Shown one piece after another: positions 47,549-59,651 of a stretch of 64,000 nt of DNA; within the stretch, counting starts at the first letter, position 1, and every line of letters starts with the position of its first letter. The position numbers and the translations under genes are program-made. The stretch covers positions 62,001 through 126,000 of the forward strand of contig LLEY01000110.1 in the NCBI GenBank assembly GCA_001414485.1, in the 5' to 3' direction. Source of the DNA: Calycina herbarum. Its lineage: Eukaryota > Ascomycota > Leotiomycetes > Helotiales > Pezizellaceae. The notes beneath the pieces are model-generated. The model saw only the letters and a list, made by a program, of their open reading frames with translations, ran no database searches and had not been told where the DNA came from.

Positions 47549-50500
47549 GTAAATTACTTTTCTGGTTTTTAATTGAAAAAATGGCCACTCAAGGACTCTT
47601 ATCTCTGCGGTATATATGCCATCGAGTCTAAAGAGCTTATCTCGTAGGCACATTTCACATATATAAGTGCTCTTTTTTGTATAACCATACATGGGATGAA
47701 AAGGGGATAGAGTAAGCAGGTTCTGTCTCTAGCAAAACAAGAGACAAGATATCATCGTAGGGAAATTGATACAGATATAGGCAATCCTCGTTCAGGACCC
47801 TCAATTTTCGGATGGTGGTAATGAATGTTTCCAAACTTTAGTAGGTTGTAAGGATGATGTTCAGCCTATAATAATGCTTTAAAGCAGCATGACGCTAGAG
47901 CTCTGAGCTCTGAGTGGGGAGGCGAAGCGAGTGGAAAGAGTGCGTAAAACAGCGGCGTACTACCGCTGAAACGGGGGACAGATCACTAATATGTCACTAC
48001 TAGTAATATTAAGTAATCTAGAGTAATTAGCTTAAAAGAGACCTAGTTTTAAGATATAATTTAGAAATTTACTATAGTTTTAAAAGTCGATTTATATGGA
48101 CTTTTTTATATTATATATATATATCTCTTACTATAATACGTCTTAGTTTAATATTTAATGTCGTTTAAGATTATCTATTAATTATGTAACTTTTACGATT
48201 TGCGATTTGCGATTTAGTCGTTTTTAGAGTTTGGTGTATATAGGACGCCCTAGTTAGGGATAGCCGTGATTCAAAAGCACCAAATCCTCAACTGAACAGG
48301 AAAGCCAGTCAGAAGTATGTTTTGAGATTACAATACACCTCATTTATCACCAGAGTCGTTGATTTTTTAAATAATGAACTTGTGGGCGACATCATCAAAG
48401 AGTTGATTTCGACGTGAAGAGGTAGGGCTATGCGAGACGTGAGAACCGAGACGTCCTCCATGAATCGAAAGATTTATGGGCGGTATTAAGCATTGGAAGT
48501 AAACGAAGCACTCGACACGCTTGCGACAAGATATGAAGCAACAACTCCTTTTCTGTGAATGAGTAGTATCGTAGACTTGTAGTGAGTGCCCATAGAGTTG
48601 AGAAGTTTTAGAAACAAAGACTTTCAAGAAACAGGAAGGGGTGCGAGTACTGTCAGAGAGATTCAGTTGGAGAAGCTTGAAAACCTGTTTTCTGTGACCG
48701 GCCATTCCGAATAGAAGCCAAGGTGAGAGATTTCTCCCTTCAGTGGACTCTGTGAGGAGTGCATGACTGATTGGTTATCTCGTGAGTCTGTGAATGTGCA
48801 TTTATTTCTATTTGCATATGCGCTTTTCATCTAAAGTGTTCGTAGAATAAATAAAAAAGCGAAGATCTTCGATGCTGGGGAAAAGCCAAGCTACTTTCTT
48901 CAGAGCTTTCCAATTACAAGCAATAATTACAAAGTTGCCAGTGGAATTCACATGAAAATTGTGTTTCTCGAATTTGACGCAGCTCTACGCCTCCCTCGGT
49001 ACGCTACTGTAGATCAGAACACCAAACTATGTCGTCAAAAAGAATTCTTGATTGATTCTTTACTGAGGAGAGTGTTGTGATTGACCAAGCCATCACGCTA
49101 TTAGCTCATGACCGTTCTCCTAGCCTATGAGTTGAAAAGGGTGGACCTCGCTTAGTTGGTAATGTCCCTTAAATTGATATAATTATGCACACTGCACAGC
49201 CTCAGGATTATTTTAAACCTCTTCTCATCTTAATTTGTACCTGCCTCCGAAGAATTTCATGCTAAATTTATCGAAAAGTTCAATTGGCGTTTAAAATTGG
49301 CGATATGGCATGGGGAAATGCAAAATCGCACAACAGACGTCAGCGGCAATCAAAATCGTCCTCCGAGCGCCTCACCCTGTCCGTTGAACGTTGAAAGACG
49401 GGTCTTATATCGCGTGTTATACCATCCGATGTTGGAAAAGCAGGGTTCTCATTGGGTGACGTCGCCAATGCAATGCATCCCTGCGTCAAACAAAATCAGG
49501 AATCTGCCGGAATACCCCTGGTTCTATTCTAAGCGAGGTGGAGCAATGCCCACCGGCATCATTTTACCAATCTAACCCCGCATAATTACCCTCGCTCTCG
49601 CCCTATCAGGCTGTCGAATCCAACTCTTTCTGGAAGACGATGATCGAATTTCTCGGAGAGCACCATCAAATCGGGTGGGCACAGCTATCCCCCCTTTTTT
49701 GATTGGCAGAAATACCCTGCATTATGGGCCGTTACCAATTGCCACGTCAAAGTAGCGAGCCCCTGCTTTCTTCTTCGCTTGGGTCGAAATCTTTGGAGAC
49801 GAAGCAACTTTTTGGTTTCAATTGAGAACCTAGGAAATTCGCACATGAGGCATTAAGGTGAGTCGAAATCACTTTGGATTGATCTGACAGTAGTAAACTT
49901 GGGGTTTTCATTCTTGTCGAGTAGAATGGAGCCCTATTTTCGTTTTCTTGCGCTTTTGATTGACATCTATATCAGCAGAATTATTTTCAAAAAGGAGACC
50001 GGTGTCTCTAACTGGACCAGACGAACCGTCTCAAGACTTTTCACAGTAACGTGCTTCGTCATTGACTAAACACTGCGCTACAACATAAGCCCTGCAATCG
50101 CTTTGCCCCGTGTTTTGTTTGAATAGCAACGGGTGATTTTGTCCTAATGTGGACACAATGACGATGATCTCCCCCTACCATTCCAAGACTGACCCTAGAT
50201 TAGCTGAATACCGTTGCCAAGCGGCTCGGTGTGGCAATACCTCCCGTACAAATTCTCATCTTGGATTGGCCTGCAGCTCAGGAACCATCGTCCTAGAGGC
50301 TCAACCTTCCTTTTTTATGTCGTACTGCCCAAGACTTCTGCGCATTTCAGCCAGGAACATTCGATCGACATTCAATTTCACCCAAAGCCTGATGGAGACT
50401 TCTATCTCTACCAGAGTTCCCCTGAACTACCAGCTAATTACCCCAGCAAGATGACGATATGCGAGGGCAGCGAAGCGGGAGCAAGCTGTCGTTCCAGGAA

Positions 50501-50730
50501 ATATTCCCAGAACGCATCCGATCGACATCATCGTTTGAGATGATAGTGAGAGCCAGGAGCAAAGGCATGAAACATCATACGAGCCTTCTCAGAAATACCT
50601 TGGGTTCAGAAGTCTATAAAGAGTCCAGAGATTCCTTCTAAATCACAACATTCTCATCAACAATCACATCTTCATCCTTCCAATCAACTCAATCAACAAT
50701 CAACAACTTCTTCTCTTCAAAATCGCAAAT
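47549..50730. other. 3.2 kb gene-poor region with a small AT patch
   Basis: About 47990-48240 is a RIP-like AT patch ending in a tandem CGATTTG (48198-48220), probably a short transposon remnant. Short frames at 48367-48705 (-), 49297-49575 (+) and 50149-50641 (+) have no features that support them. The last 100 bp (CAATCAACAATCAACAAC) are the leader of the hydrophobin gene. Confidence 0.5.
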
Positions 50731-51129
50731 ATGCTCGCTTCATCTATCACCTTCTTCGGCCTCGTTGCCGCCGTCTTCGCTGCTCCCGCTGATCTCACAT
50801 CCCGTCAAGCAACACTCACCGGATGCACTTCCACTCCACAATGTTGTGATGTCGATGTCCTAGGTGTCGCAGACTTGAACTGTGAAGTTCGTAAGTAACA
50901 TCTTTAATCCCCTCAACTAGTTTAAATATGTGCTAACACAGCAACAGCACCTGTCGTCCCAACCAGCATCCAAGACTTCAACGATATCTGTGCTGCTATT
51001 GGAAAGCAAAACATGTGCTGTATCCTTCCTATCGTAAGTACACTCTACGCATATTGACAAGCCGCAATTACTAACGAAAATATCTAGTTGGACCAGGCCC
51101 TTCTTTGCACATCCCCAGATGGAACATAA
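50731..51129 (+). CDS. Class II hydrophobin (95 aa)
   Basis: A small secreted amphipathic protein that coats aerial hyphae and spores. Three exons: 50731-50890, 50948-51033 and 51088-51129. The signal peptide is residues 1-18 or so (SSITFFGLVAAVFAAP). Eight cysteines are present in the hydrophobin order C, CC, C, C, CC, C. Spacings are 5, 11, 16, 8 and 10, of which all but the first fit class II (11-16-8-10). The first loop (C-TSTPQ-CC) is about four residues shorter than the usual nine or ten. The typical DVLGVADLNC and CCxxxxLDQALLC strings are present. Two nearby acceptors (50941 and 50947) would differ by two residues; the second has proper branch-site spacing. Confidence 0.93.
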
Positions 51130-51700
51130 ATTCTTTCATCTCTGATAGAATTGTCCCACTGCAATGGAGACATTCTTCGGGTAGTTGGATACTATCTTTT
51201 GGTGTTAGACACCCTGTATAATGCACGACCACGACTGTAATTTCTTTGAGTCTTAAAAGGTTTATTTAGGAGTTGAGAATGGGTGCTATGGACGGAAAGA
51301 TGGATAAAAGGCAACAAATTGTATAGTAGTAGTGTTCTCAATTGGCTTTCTAGACCCTTAAGATTATTCTTAAACTGTGACTTGATAAACTCGTTGTTCC
51401 GAAAAGAATGTCATGCCGACTGGATGGCATTTGCCGCCATTTTCCGCATCTTACTCAATCTCCATGCCTTGGTGCTCCGCTTCATTTCTGAAACTTCCAG
51501 GTAATTTTGCAGATCGAGTGGATCAAAGTGGGTACTAGACTGGCCCAGACTCTTTCTGCTTGACTCTAATCTTTCTTCATACAAAGAACCACCAGGGGGT
51601 GCAAATACTAATACACAGAAAGAATAATAAGAACGGTAAAGACCATATACTGATTCTTCGACACTTACTATCAATTCCCATCACTATAAGAGTATGCAGT
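51130..51700. other. 3' flank of hydrophobin gene
   Basis: No supported gene is seen here. Confidence 0.4.
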
Positions 51701-52420
51701 GTTTTGTGTAAATCCAAATTGACCAGTGAGCCAACAGGTATCGCAACCAAATTGTGATGACCAAAAATGTAGTTGCGAGTAAGCCATGAGTTATCCAGTA
51801 TCTCAACAAGTAAGCTCTCAATTGTTGAGTCATCCACTGCAGATTTTGGGTGCCAAATAAGGTGCACAAGTGAGCCAAACTTTGTTTGACGAGTAAGCCA
51901 CGAGTAAGCCAAAAGTTAGCCAAGCATAATTTGGGGGCCAAAAGAAAGTCACGAGTAAATTATTAACTGCCCAGCAAGCCATCGAGTGTGTGGCAACCAG
52001 AAAACTTCAAAAGAGATATGGTTTCGCGCCAAAATACCGAACTATCATAAATTGCATCAACAATAAACCTCCTCATTCATTTCCCCCTCGATTCAACCCA
52101 ACATGACAAAAGACCCCATTCGTAAGAAAAGAAAAAGAAAAAATAACAAAGAACAAGGATTGATAATATGGTGAGCTCCAGCAAGGCCGGAAAGATGAAT
52201 ATTTGCAGTCTGCTCTGCTTTAAATGAGTCAAGAAAAGCATGGGAGAAAATTTGAAAAGTGAGCCAAACGAAGTATGGGGGGCCTAAAAGTCGAGTAGCC
52301 CACGAGTAGCCCACAAGTAACCCGCGAGTAACCCGCGAGTAAGCCAACAAATGTTTGGGGGCCAAAAGGAGTAACTCGCGAGTAAGCTAACAATCAAAGT
52401 CTTTGATTTCGGGAATCGCG
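51700..52420. repeat. Dispersed CGAGTAAGCCA repeat tract
   Basis: A decamer-like motif CGAGTAAGCCA, with variants such as GTGAGCCA, CGAGTAGCCCA and CGCGAGTAACC, recurs at least fifteen times, often back to back (52293-52350). A second motif, TTTGGGGGCCAAAAG, accompanies it at about 51845, 51929, 52276 and 52355. Translated on the minus strand, the array yields repeated W-L/A-T-R-G-L-L strings, but there is no credible gene. Confidence 0.75.
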
Positions 52421-52667
52421 CGACTGATAGAAAAACGAGCAGTACCATCAAGCAAAAGTAGAAAAGGGTATCATTAAATAATTTAAAAAACCACCAATCC
52501 AAGGCGGCACAACCAACCAGCCATCAACTTTGCACAAACAGAAAAGGCAATCGCTATAAAGAACAAAACTCCATCCAGATTATATACCAACCCATAATGT
52601 TACCCAGTATCCAGTATCCAAAAAGATCCTTTTTTTCATAATACATCCCATCGTATCCAACACCCCA
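52421..52667. other. 3' flank of the kelch-type gene
   Basis: Short spacer, no feature seen. Confidence 0.4.
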
Positions 52668-55517
52668 TCAATCACTGTTTACAACCCTCAACGTCCGTCT
52701 CGGATTCAGCACCACATTAAAGAAACTAGGTTCCTGCCCCGAAAGCAAGTCCTCCGTCGAACTATTAGCCGTCGACCCACTCGGCCGTCCATAGGGAACC
52801 GACGTTCGCCCATGATACTCAGTCCCCTCATACTCCTCACTAAGTCTCCCAGAAGGTCCAAACCCATATCCCTTGCCTGCAGCACCACGGTCACTACCAG
52901 GCATGATTCCTCCCCCGTAACCACCTGCATACGTGGAAGTCGTAGGTACGCTACTTCCACTGCCAGGAGTGGCACCAGAGGAAGCTATAAATGAAGGTGT
53001 GAGGGTGGAATTAGCGGGTTGGCCAGAATGTGAACTTTCGCCTACGGAGGGTCGTCCACCACTGTTGGCACTGCTGCTGATTTCTGTACCGAATGGGCCG
53101 AGCATTACTCCTGCGCCTGCTACTTTCTCGCTGGTTCGTGCGCCGCCTGGACCCCAGGGGACGGGACTTGGATCTCGTCTTTGTGCCATTGCTACGTGGT
53201 CTTTGTACAGGTTGAGTTGTTTTCTATACAACCAAGTACAAAATGCGAGGTAAGCAGCCAAGACAGCGAGGGCTGCGGCCAAAACGCCTGCTGTAATTGC
53301 GCCCACGTTCGGCCCAGATTTTGAGGGAGTACTGGACTGAGAGGAACCACCTGTAGGCGCAGAAGTTTGGATGACTGTCGATCCAGACTGTGTTACTGTA
53401 AAAGTAGGTGGTTTGCCCGTTGCAATTGGACCTGCAGTCGCAGATCCAGCTGCTGGTTGCGTAGCAGTGGCCCCACCCTGTGAACCCCCTCCAATGACTG
53501 ATTGAACAGGAGCCGGTACTTGATAACCAAAAGAGCCTTGGAGGACGGAGGAGCTGTAATCATCTTTCGAATTCGAGCCAGAAGTGAGAGCTGTGAAATC
53601 GTTGGACCATTTAAGTGAGCTGGCGTTGAAAACATAAATTCCAGGGCTATCGCATGATATATCCTGGCCAACATAACCACCAATTACCACCATTTGGCCA
53701 TCCCACATAGTGCAGGTATGGCCAGCTCGTGCTGGTGGTGAGGATTGGCCTGTCATATCGACTTTCACCCATGTGAATGATGGGATTGTAAGAATGTACA
53801 TATCGTCATATTGTATTTGTTCTCCAAATGGAATGAGATTTTGTCCGCCGTATAGATAGACGTTGAAACTGGATCCATCTGGTGCCATTGCGACAGTAGC
53901 GCAAGGATTGACACGAATCGGGGGAGGGGTTCCAGAGGTCGATTGTTTATACCATTCGCTGTTTGCAACATCGAATACATCAATGATGTTCATTTCAGTC
54001 TGGTTGTTGTTAGCTTAGCCAACCTGGTGTCTGAAGCAATAAAGACTTACATAAGTTGTATTCGTGCCTCCAGCCAAACCGAGGATAATACCCTCGGTTC
54101 CCCAGCCTGGAACATAAACCAGAACACCATCGGCACGCTCAGTGAAGCCAGCAGCTTCTTGTAACCCTCCCTGTGTGATATTTCGATACACGCCATCAGA
54201 GCCCGCAGCTTTTGTGCTACCTAGTGAAGAAACCCCACTGTTGGCATATCCAGGGTGTGTACTAGTAAAGAGGTTAGTGAGGTTCCACTTTGTAGGGGGG
54301 TCGAGCAAAGGACAAAGATGGGACAAATGAAGTGGAAAACTTAAACTTACAACTCGAGAAAAGACTTCAAGTAAACACGGAATATTTGATTAGACCATCC
54401 CGGGGTCGTCCATTCGTCAAGATGTCCACCAAAATACCAACTTCTGCCTATTTCTGGAACACTCAATCCGGCGCCTTCAGCTGCTCGTTGAATCGGCTGA
54501 CCATCGCCCTCAGAATGATTACCTGCTGAAGTTTTTGGACTTGTGTGCTCTATCCAAGTTGCTGATTTGATGTTGTATTCCCATGTGGACAGAGGAAGGG
54601 GAGAAACCGGGGGATACTGAGAAAAATATCCTCCGTACACGAAGAGCGAAGTATATGAGTTCCACAAGGCTCCCATAGCTACTGCCGGAGGTCCTGATGG
54701 TTGTGGCAAACCTGTCAAAGAAGGCGATGCAATCTTCCATGACTTGGTTAAATCAAGTGTAAGGAGGTTGTTATTCCATGTATCTGTAGTTTGGCCACTC
54801 TTTGTTTTTGTTTGTCCGCCATATACATATACAGTACCGTTGACGTTTGTGCTCCTGTTAGAAGCGAGTCAGTTTTTACCTAGAGAATTATCCTGAATGG
54901 GGTTCTTACTGGTGAGCCCACCGAGTACAAATATCGGTAGGACTATTTGCTCGGCCTTCGATCGTACTTCCATTATCAACCAACTCTGAATTCCTTATCA
55001 CACCAGCGTCTGCACCACTAATATTGATATGCTCCTTTCCACTGGTATATCGAAATCCCGGGACTACAACCGCAACCAAAAATGCAAGTAACGCAACTCG
55101 AGGAAGCGTCGAAAACGAACTGGGAGGAGCTGATGATGTCGTTCTTATCTGCGGTCTCGGTCCCTTCATCAACTTTGAAAACCAAGCTGCGTCACCGCCA
55201 TCTGGAGGATTCTTTACATCTTCCTCTTTCAAAGTCGGTTCTTTGGTTTCTAATGATATTTTCGCATCTTTCGTATCCTCGTCCTCCGATATTTGTTTGT
55301 GTTGTTTGCTCGAGGGGTGGGAGGGATGGATGCTGGTATTCATATCGTCCAATCCTTCTTCGCGAAATATTGATCGCCTGTGAGGTCGGATTTTCGTAAG
55401 AGATGAAGGTCTTTGTTCGCATTCTCGCAGTCGATCAGAGGTATTCATCGAGCTGAAGCTCGGCCGTGGACCTCGTCTGCCACGGATGGGCTCGTGTTCA
55501 AAGGTCTTCGCCATCAT
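52668..55517 (-). CDS. Kelch/beta-propeller membrane protein (884 aa)
   Basis: Four exons: 55517-54910, 54854-54351, 54261-54051 and 53999-52668, all joining in frame. The N-terminal 130 residues are charged and cytosolic-like, followed by a hydrophobic helix at about 142-160 (VALLAFLVAVVVPGF). Kelch/galactose-oxidase-type blades follow (VYVYGGQ, LFVYGGYF, WYFGG, VLVYVPGWG, VYLYGGQN, MVVIGGYVG). A Thr/Ser-rich stalk, a second membrane helix (AGVLAAALAVLAAYLAFCTWLY) and a Gly/Ser-rich tail complete it. The propeller between two helices suggests an extracytosolic sensor or cell-wall associated protein with both ends inside. Fungal relatives are annotated only as kelch or Rax2-like; function unproven. 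Two ATGs are adjacent (55517, 55514). Confidence 0.88.
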
Positions 55518-56571
55518 ACAGTAAGAGATACGAGCTGTGTAACAGCACGAGAGAGCTTGGGGTAACCCGGTGGCAAAAACAGGCGATACGAGCAGAAATT
55601 ATCAATTGCTAAGAAGTATGCATAAAACGTTGCGAGAGCATTCGGAATGAATTGATGTTGTGGAAGAGAGTAGGAAAGGAAAGATAACAATAATGGAGAT
55701 GCTTCCTCGCCATATTCAATAGCGACCAGGCGACAGCAGCATCGATTCAATTCAGTGCAGATGGCACGCTGGGAACACTGACATCATGGCCCGGCGCCGT
55801 TTTCTGGTTTGGCGTTTTGACATGGCCTGAGCATAGGGAGATGGAGTCTGTTCAGGGTCTGGGACAAGCTAACGGGCTCGGAGAATTGCCTATTTGGATG
55901 CGGACGAAGTGGTCATTGGCTGCCAACAGCTGGGAATCAGGGAACTTTGTGACATCCTTCCCCGAGGTCGCGACGCGATTGATCCCCTTTCAAAATCCTC
56001 CATCGCCCATCATGGCAATTGAATTTTGCCAATTTCCAATCGAGATGAACATCCTATCATCCTTGTGGCTGTTGTTGACGAGTGAATTACAGAGAACATC
56101 CATGCGTTGGAACTCTCAGCCACCTAACCTGTCAAATAATGCTGCTACTTCTATCTTACCCAGAAACGCCTTGCGCCCAACGGCGTTTCTGCTGAGCATT
56201 TCTTCCGCCTCGCGATAGACAATAAATGCAGCGTCAAACAGGATATTGTGAAGAGCAACACGCTACAAATAGGCCCCGGAGTTCGAGGTCGTTCCTTCCC
56301 TAACAAGTTCTTGGTCCTCAACTGAATAGGTAGGTACGCTCCGTTGGTGCCGTTGGTAGGACTCCAGGTCGCTCCTTCCCTCGACTTAACTTTGCGCCTT
56401 GCAACTGAAAAGGGAAGGCCCAACTCGGTCCACCTTCATAGTACAAATCCCAGCTCAAGGTCCAAATTGTTCCTGAGGAGCTATGCACTGCCGCTGTTAT
56501 TGTCTATCGTGAGGTCGGGACACGTACGACTCAATAGCGGACAGTGACGAGAGCTAGATACCACTAGTATT
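55518..56571. other. 1.05 kb divergent intergenic region
   Basis: This holds the promoters of the kelch gene (-) and the small membrane protein gene (+). A GGTCG(T/C)TCCTTCCCT string occurs at 56288 and 56367. No gene is supported. Confidence 0.4.
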
Positions 56572-57204
56572 ATGACAACTTTATCACTCCAGAAAAGGTA
56601 AATATCCAACCGTTGGTCTTCCCACGAATCACTGGGAAAATAAAAACATGTGTGGAAACGCTGAACAAGCAGCCCACCAGCTTACACCACTCGAAGTTTG
56701 ATTGACAAGACGAAGATCGCATTCGTCGTTTCCCTTTTCATTGCCACTGGCCCGGGTCTGGCTGCCTGCTTCCTCCTGACAGCCTACCTCTCCTACTTCT
56801 TTGGCAGCCAACGGAAAATTTCTTCACCTCACCTTTCCTCAAATTCAAAATCCCAGCCTACACAAAGTCGGACGGAGGAGCTTCATGAAACTATCTGCTA
56901 TACAGCCCTAACCGAACAACCAGCACCCGAACCAGAAAGCCCTTCCCAAGAGACCGCACACTTATTAGGCATCGAACAGCCAACACCTGAACCTGAAGCC
57001 CTTTCCCAAGAGACCCTATCGAGCTACCAAGAAGGTTGGGCTGACGCAAGAGTGGCATTCGCTGTCGACGAAAAGGAAAGAAAATTGCAAGAGGCGCGGA
57101 AAAGAGTAAAAGAATTGGAGAAGCAGCTTCATGGGCTACTGGGAGAGAAATTGCCAGAAGACGTCCATACGAAAGAGTTGTGCGGGGAAAGGCTTGAAGG
57201 ATAA
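56572..57204 (+). CDS. Small membrane/coiled-coil protein with PEPE repeats (185 aa)
   Basis: Two exons, 56572-56597 and 56673-57204. The main frame has no usable ATG. An upstream ATG with eight codons, donor GTAAAT and acceptor GCAG supplies the start MTTLSLQK and keeps frame. A hydrophobic segment lies at about residues 24-48 (IAFVVSLFIATGPGLAACFL). A linker follows with two copies of EQPxPEPEx.SQET (about 88-125), then a highly charged coiled coil (ERKLQEARKRVKELEKQL) and an acidic end. It is probably a single-pass membrane protein with a cytosolic coiled coil. I do not recognise a family. It is convergent with the COX14-domain gene. Confidence 0.6.
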
Positions 57205-57491
57205 CCAGACGAAGTTCTCCGAATACCATGCGATACAACAAGGCTAGCGGAAACTAAGCCGCAGAATGAATTGGAAGGGCCGAGGATATACACAAAGCAA
57301 GTGACGGAAAGAGAGAGAGAACTGGAAAGATGAACTGGAAAGATGCTAGTATGTATGAATAGAGGGGTTGGCGATTGAAACAATATAGATTTGGCATCCC
57401 AAAAGATTGAGAAGATAAACGCCTTTTCCCATGCAAACACCTCTTTTTGCCCATATGATACAATCTTACATTCAAAACCTACAGCAGACCC
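57205..57491. other. Short convergent spacer
   Basis: 287 bp between 3' ends of two genes. Nothing notable. Confidence 0.4.
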
Positions 57492-58432
57492 TCATTTTCT
57501 GACCATGAAAGATGTCCATCCTCCGGATTTTGGCTTCTCGTCGAAGTCGTCATCATTAGTTGATTGGTTTCCTATTCGGTCCAAGGGTCCGCCGGTCCTC
57601 TGTCTCTCCTTCTCTTCAGCAAAAGCTTGCTTGGCTTTACCTGTGATGGCCAGCTTCTTATCCTCAATTGCTCGCACAATATCACTCTCCCTCACACCTA
57701 GGGTATCGTCTTCCTCGCTGAGAGCTTCGTATCCTAATCTTCGTTCGCTGGTTCCGACATCGTCTCCTTCTTCTTCCTTCTTGAGTCCGGAGAGCATCCA
57801 GTCTTTGCTTCGTTTGAAAATGCCCCCCTTCGCAGCCTTGGCCGCTTTCTCTGCCTCCACATCAGCAAGATGCTGTCTTTCCCGATTAATGAATTTGATT
57901 TGCTCTTCGCTTGCTGTTCCTTGCTCGATGGCCAATTGTGCTGTTCGTAAGGCGGAGGTATGTAATGCTTGTCGTTCTGCTACGAATTCTCGTCTCTTTC
58001 TTCGATTGTGGATCATCATATCTCCCAACGCGTAGACCGTTACACCACCAGCGACAACTATAAAACAGGTATTAGCAATCCGAATATATACAGTATTTCC
58101 CCCTAAGATTCAATGGGCAGCTCAAGGAGAAGGGGGGCATATAACATACCAGTCGCCGCAATCAAGCTCAAAGCCGTAAATCGATGCGCTCTATCCGCCC
58201 ACACCCGCCCTCTCACAAGGAACTTGTCGAATGTTGAAACCCGTGCATCTCGAGCTCTATCTGCTGCTGCTCGCAGACGGCGGACTTTCTCTTGTGCTGT
58301 CTCGCCAGCAGGACCGGGCTGCCGAGCTGGTTGTGAATTAAATGGTGGCTTCGAGCCCAGAGGCAATGGTTTCGTAGAGGCATGTGGTGTGGTTGCTGTA
58401 AATCGCGTAGCATCCGTAGCTGATCGCGGCAT
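57492..58432 (-). CDS. COX14-domain protein (cytochrome c oxidase assembly family), 282 aa
   Basis: Two exons, 58432-58150 and 58057-57492, joined in frame by a 92-nt intron. The recognised core spans the junction: VRGRVWADRAHRFTALSLIA, then a membrane helix (ATGVVAGGVTVYALGD) and basic RRKRREF. This matches the fungal 'cytochrome oxidase c assembly' (COX14) domain, found in small inner-mitochondrial-membrane factors for complex IV. The N-terminus (PRSATDATRFTATTPHAST) is Ser/Thr/Arg-rich and suits a mitochondrial presequence. The matrix- or intermembrane-side C-terminus is a long charged helix region. The protein is much longer than yeast Cox14, as usual in Pezizomycotina. Divergent from the DUF2458 gene with 335 bp between starts. 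Confidence 0.8.
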
Positions 58433-58767
58433 ATTGAAGGATAGAAAGAAAAGAACAGGGGCGACGACAAACAGGAATTGGTTGCGGTGTATTTACAGAT
58501 AAAGATAATCAGGCGACTTATTTTTTGAAGTTCGACGGTTCATGACCCGCTCGGAAATGCTTGGCAGCAGGGGTTCTTCAGAAGTACCTTTAGTCTCGCA
58601 CTTCTCCTTCATCTAAACAACTACAAATAATTCAACTTTGGTAGGGAAGTCTACTTTCCTATTGTGTTGAATATCAACAATTCAACTAAAATCTCGGATA
58701 ACTCGTAAACAGGCAGTTCAGCATCGTCTGTGATAAGTCAGCACCTCGAGATTTTCTTTTCATCAAA
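58433..58767. promoter_or_regulatory. Shared divergent promoter, COX14-domain gene and DUF2458 gene
   Basis: 335 bp between start codons. It is AT-rich with CAACAATTCAACT repeats near 58615-58685. No clear named motif. Confidence 0.45.
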
Positions 58768-59651
58768 ATGTCAAACTATAACTACAAAGCGCCTGATCTG
58801 GCATCAATTCTTGCTGGTCTAGCCAGTCTTGCACCTCAACCGCCCTCACAAGCTCAAGCTCAAGCTCAACATCACCCTCCACCTCCAGAATCTGGCCCCT
58901 CTCAGATTCCAGCTCAATATGCCCAAGCTCAAGTACCACCGCCGAATGACCAATACCAGCAAATCTTACAGCAACAACTCGAACAAGCTTCTAGAATATC
59001 ACACGCCCCACCGCCTGTTGTGGCTGCCCCAAAAATTGTTGATCCGGCTACTATAACTGAGTGGTCCGCTGGGTTACGATGTGTGATGAAGACGGTTGCT
59101 AGACATGAAAATGTCTTGAATGATATTCGCCGAGTACGATATATATCTCAAGTCTATTGTCTCTTCGTTTACTTACACAAATCAGATGATCAAAGTCCAA
59201 CATGAACACGAAGAGCAATGGTTCAAGGGACGTCAGCAAGTCGTAGAAAGACACGAGACTCGCAAAGAAGGGCAGCAAAAGCTCGACGAGGTTATGTAAG
59301 ACATCCCTGGAACAAAAACCCCCAAAGCTAAATTTCTAATATAAATACAGGAAGGCTATTGGCGGCGCTGTTTCTGGTCCTTCGCCTACCAATACGGTGG
59401 AAGATTTGGCTAGAGAACTTGAAACTTTCGACATGAAAGTTTATAAGGCCCAAATTCAAATGGCAAAAGAAATGACCACTAAGCTCCGGAACATGGGGGT
59501 ACCTTTCTTTGGTACTAGGACTGAACTTATCCGTCCCATTTCTGGAGGGACATCGAAGGAGTCGAATGCAAAGGTGGTGATTGATGAGATTGAGCTGGTT
59601 AAGCTTCAGAGAAAGATGCTCAATATTCTGGAGGATTTGTGCAGCGACTAA
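58768..59651 (+). CDS. DUF2458-family protein (258 aa)
   Basis: Three exons: 58768-59133, 59186-59295 and 59351-59651, all in frame. The first 90 residues are Pro/Gln/Ala-rich (AQAQAQHHPPPP) and likely disordered. A helical coiled-coil region with ITEWSAGLRCVMKTVARHE, MIKVQHEHEEQWFKGRQ and LETFDMKVYKAQIQMAKEM follows. It ends LGVPFF-like (MGVPFFGTR) and a helix LVKLQRKMLNILEDL. This domain order is that of the fungal DUF2458 family, whose function is unknown. No signal peptide or membrane segment is present. Confidence 0.85.

Noticed and set aside
48367..48705. 112-residue minus-strand open frame as a gene
   Set aside because: No domain, no splice context and weak coding character in a gene-poor region.
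50149..50641. Overlapping frames upstream of the hydrophobin gene
   Set aside because: Several frames are open by chance; none shows domains or a good start.
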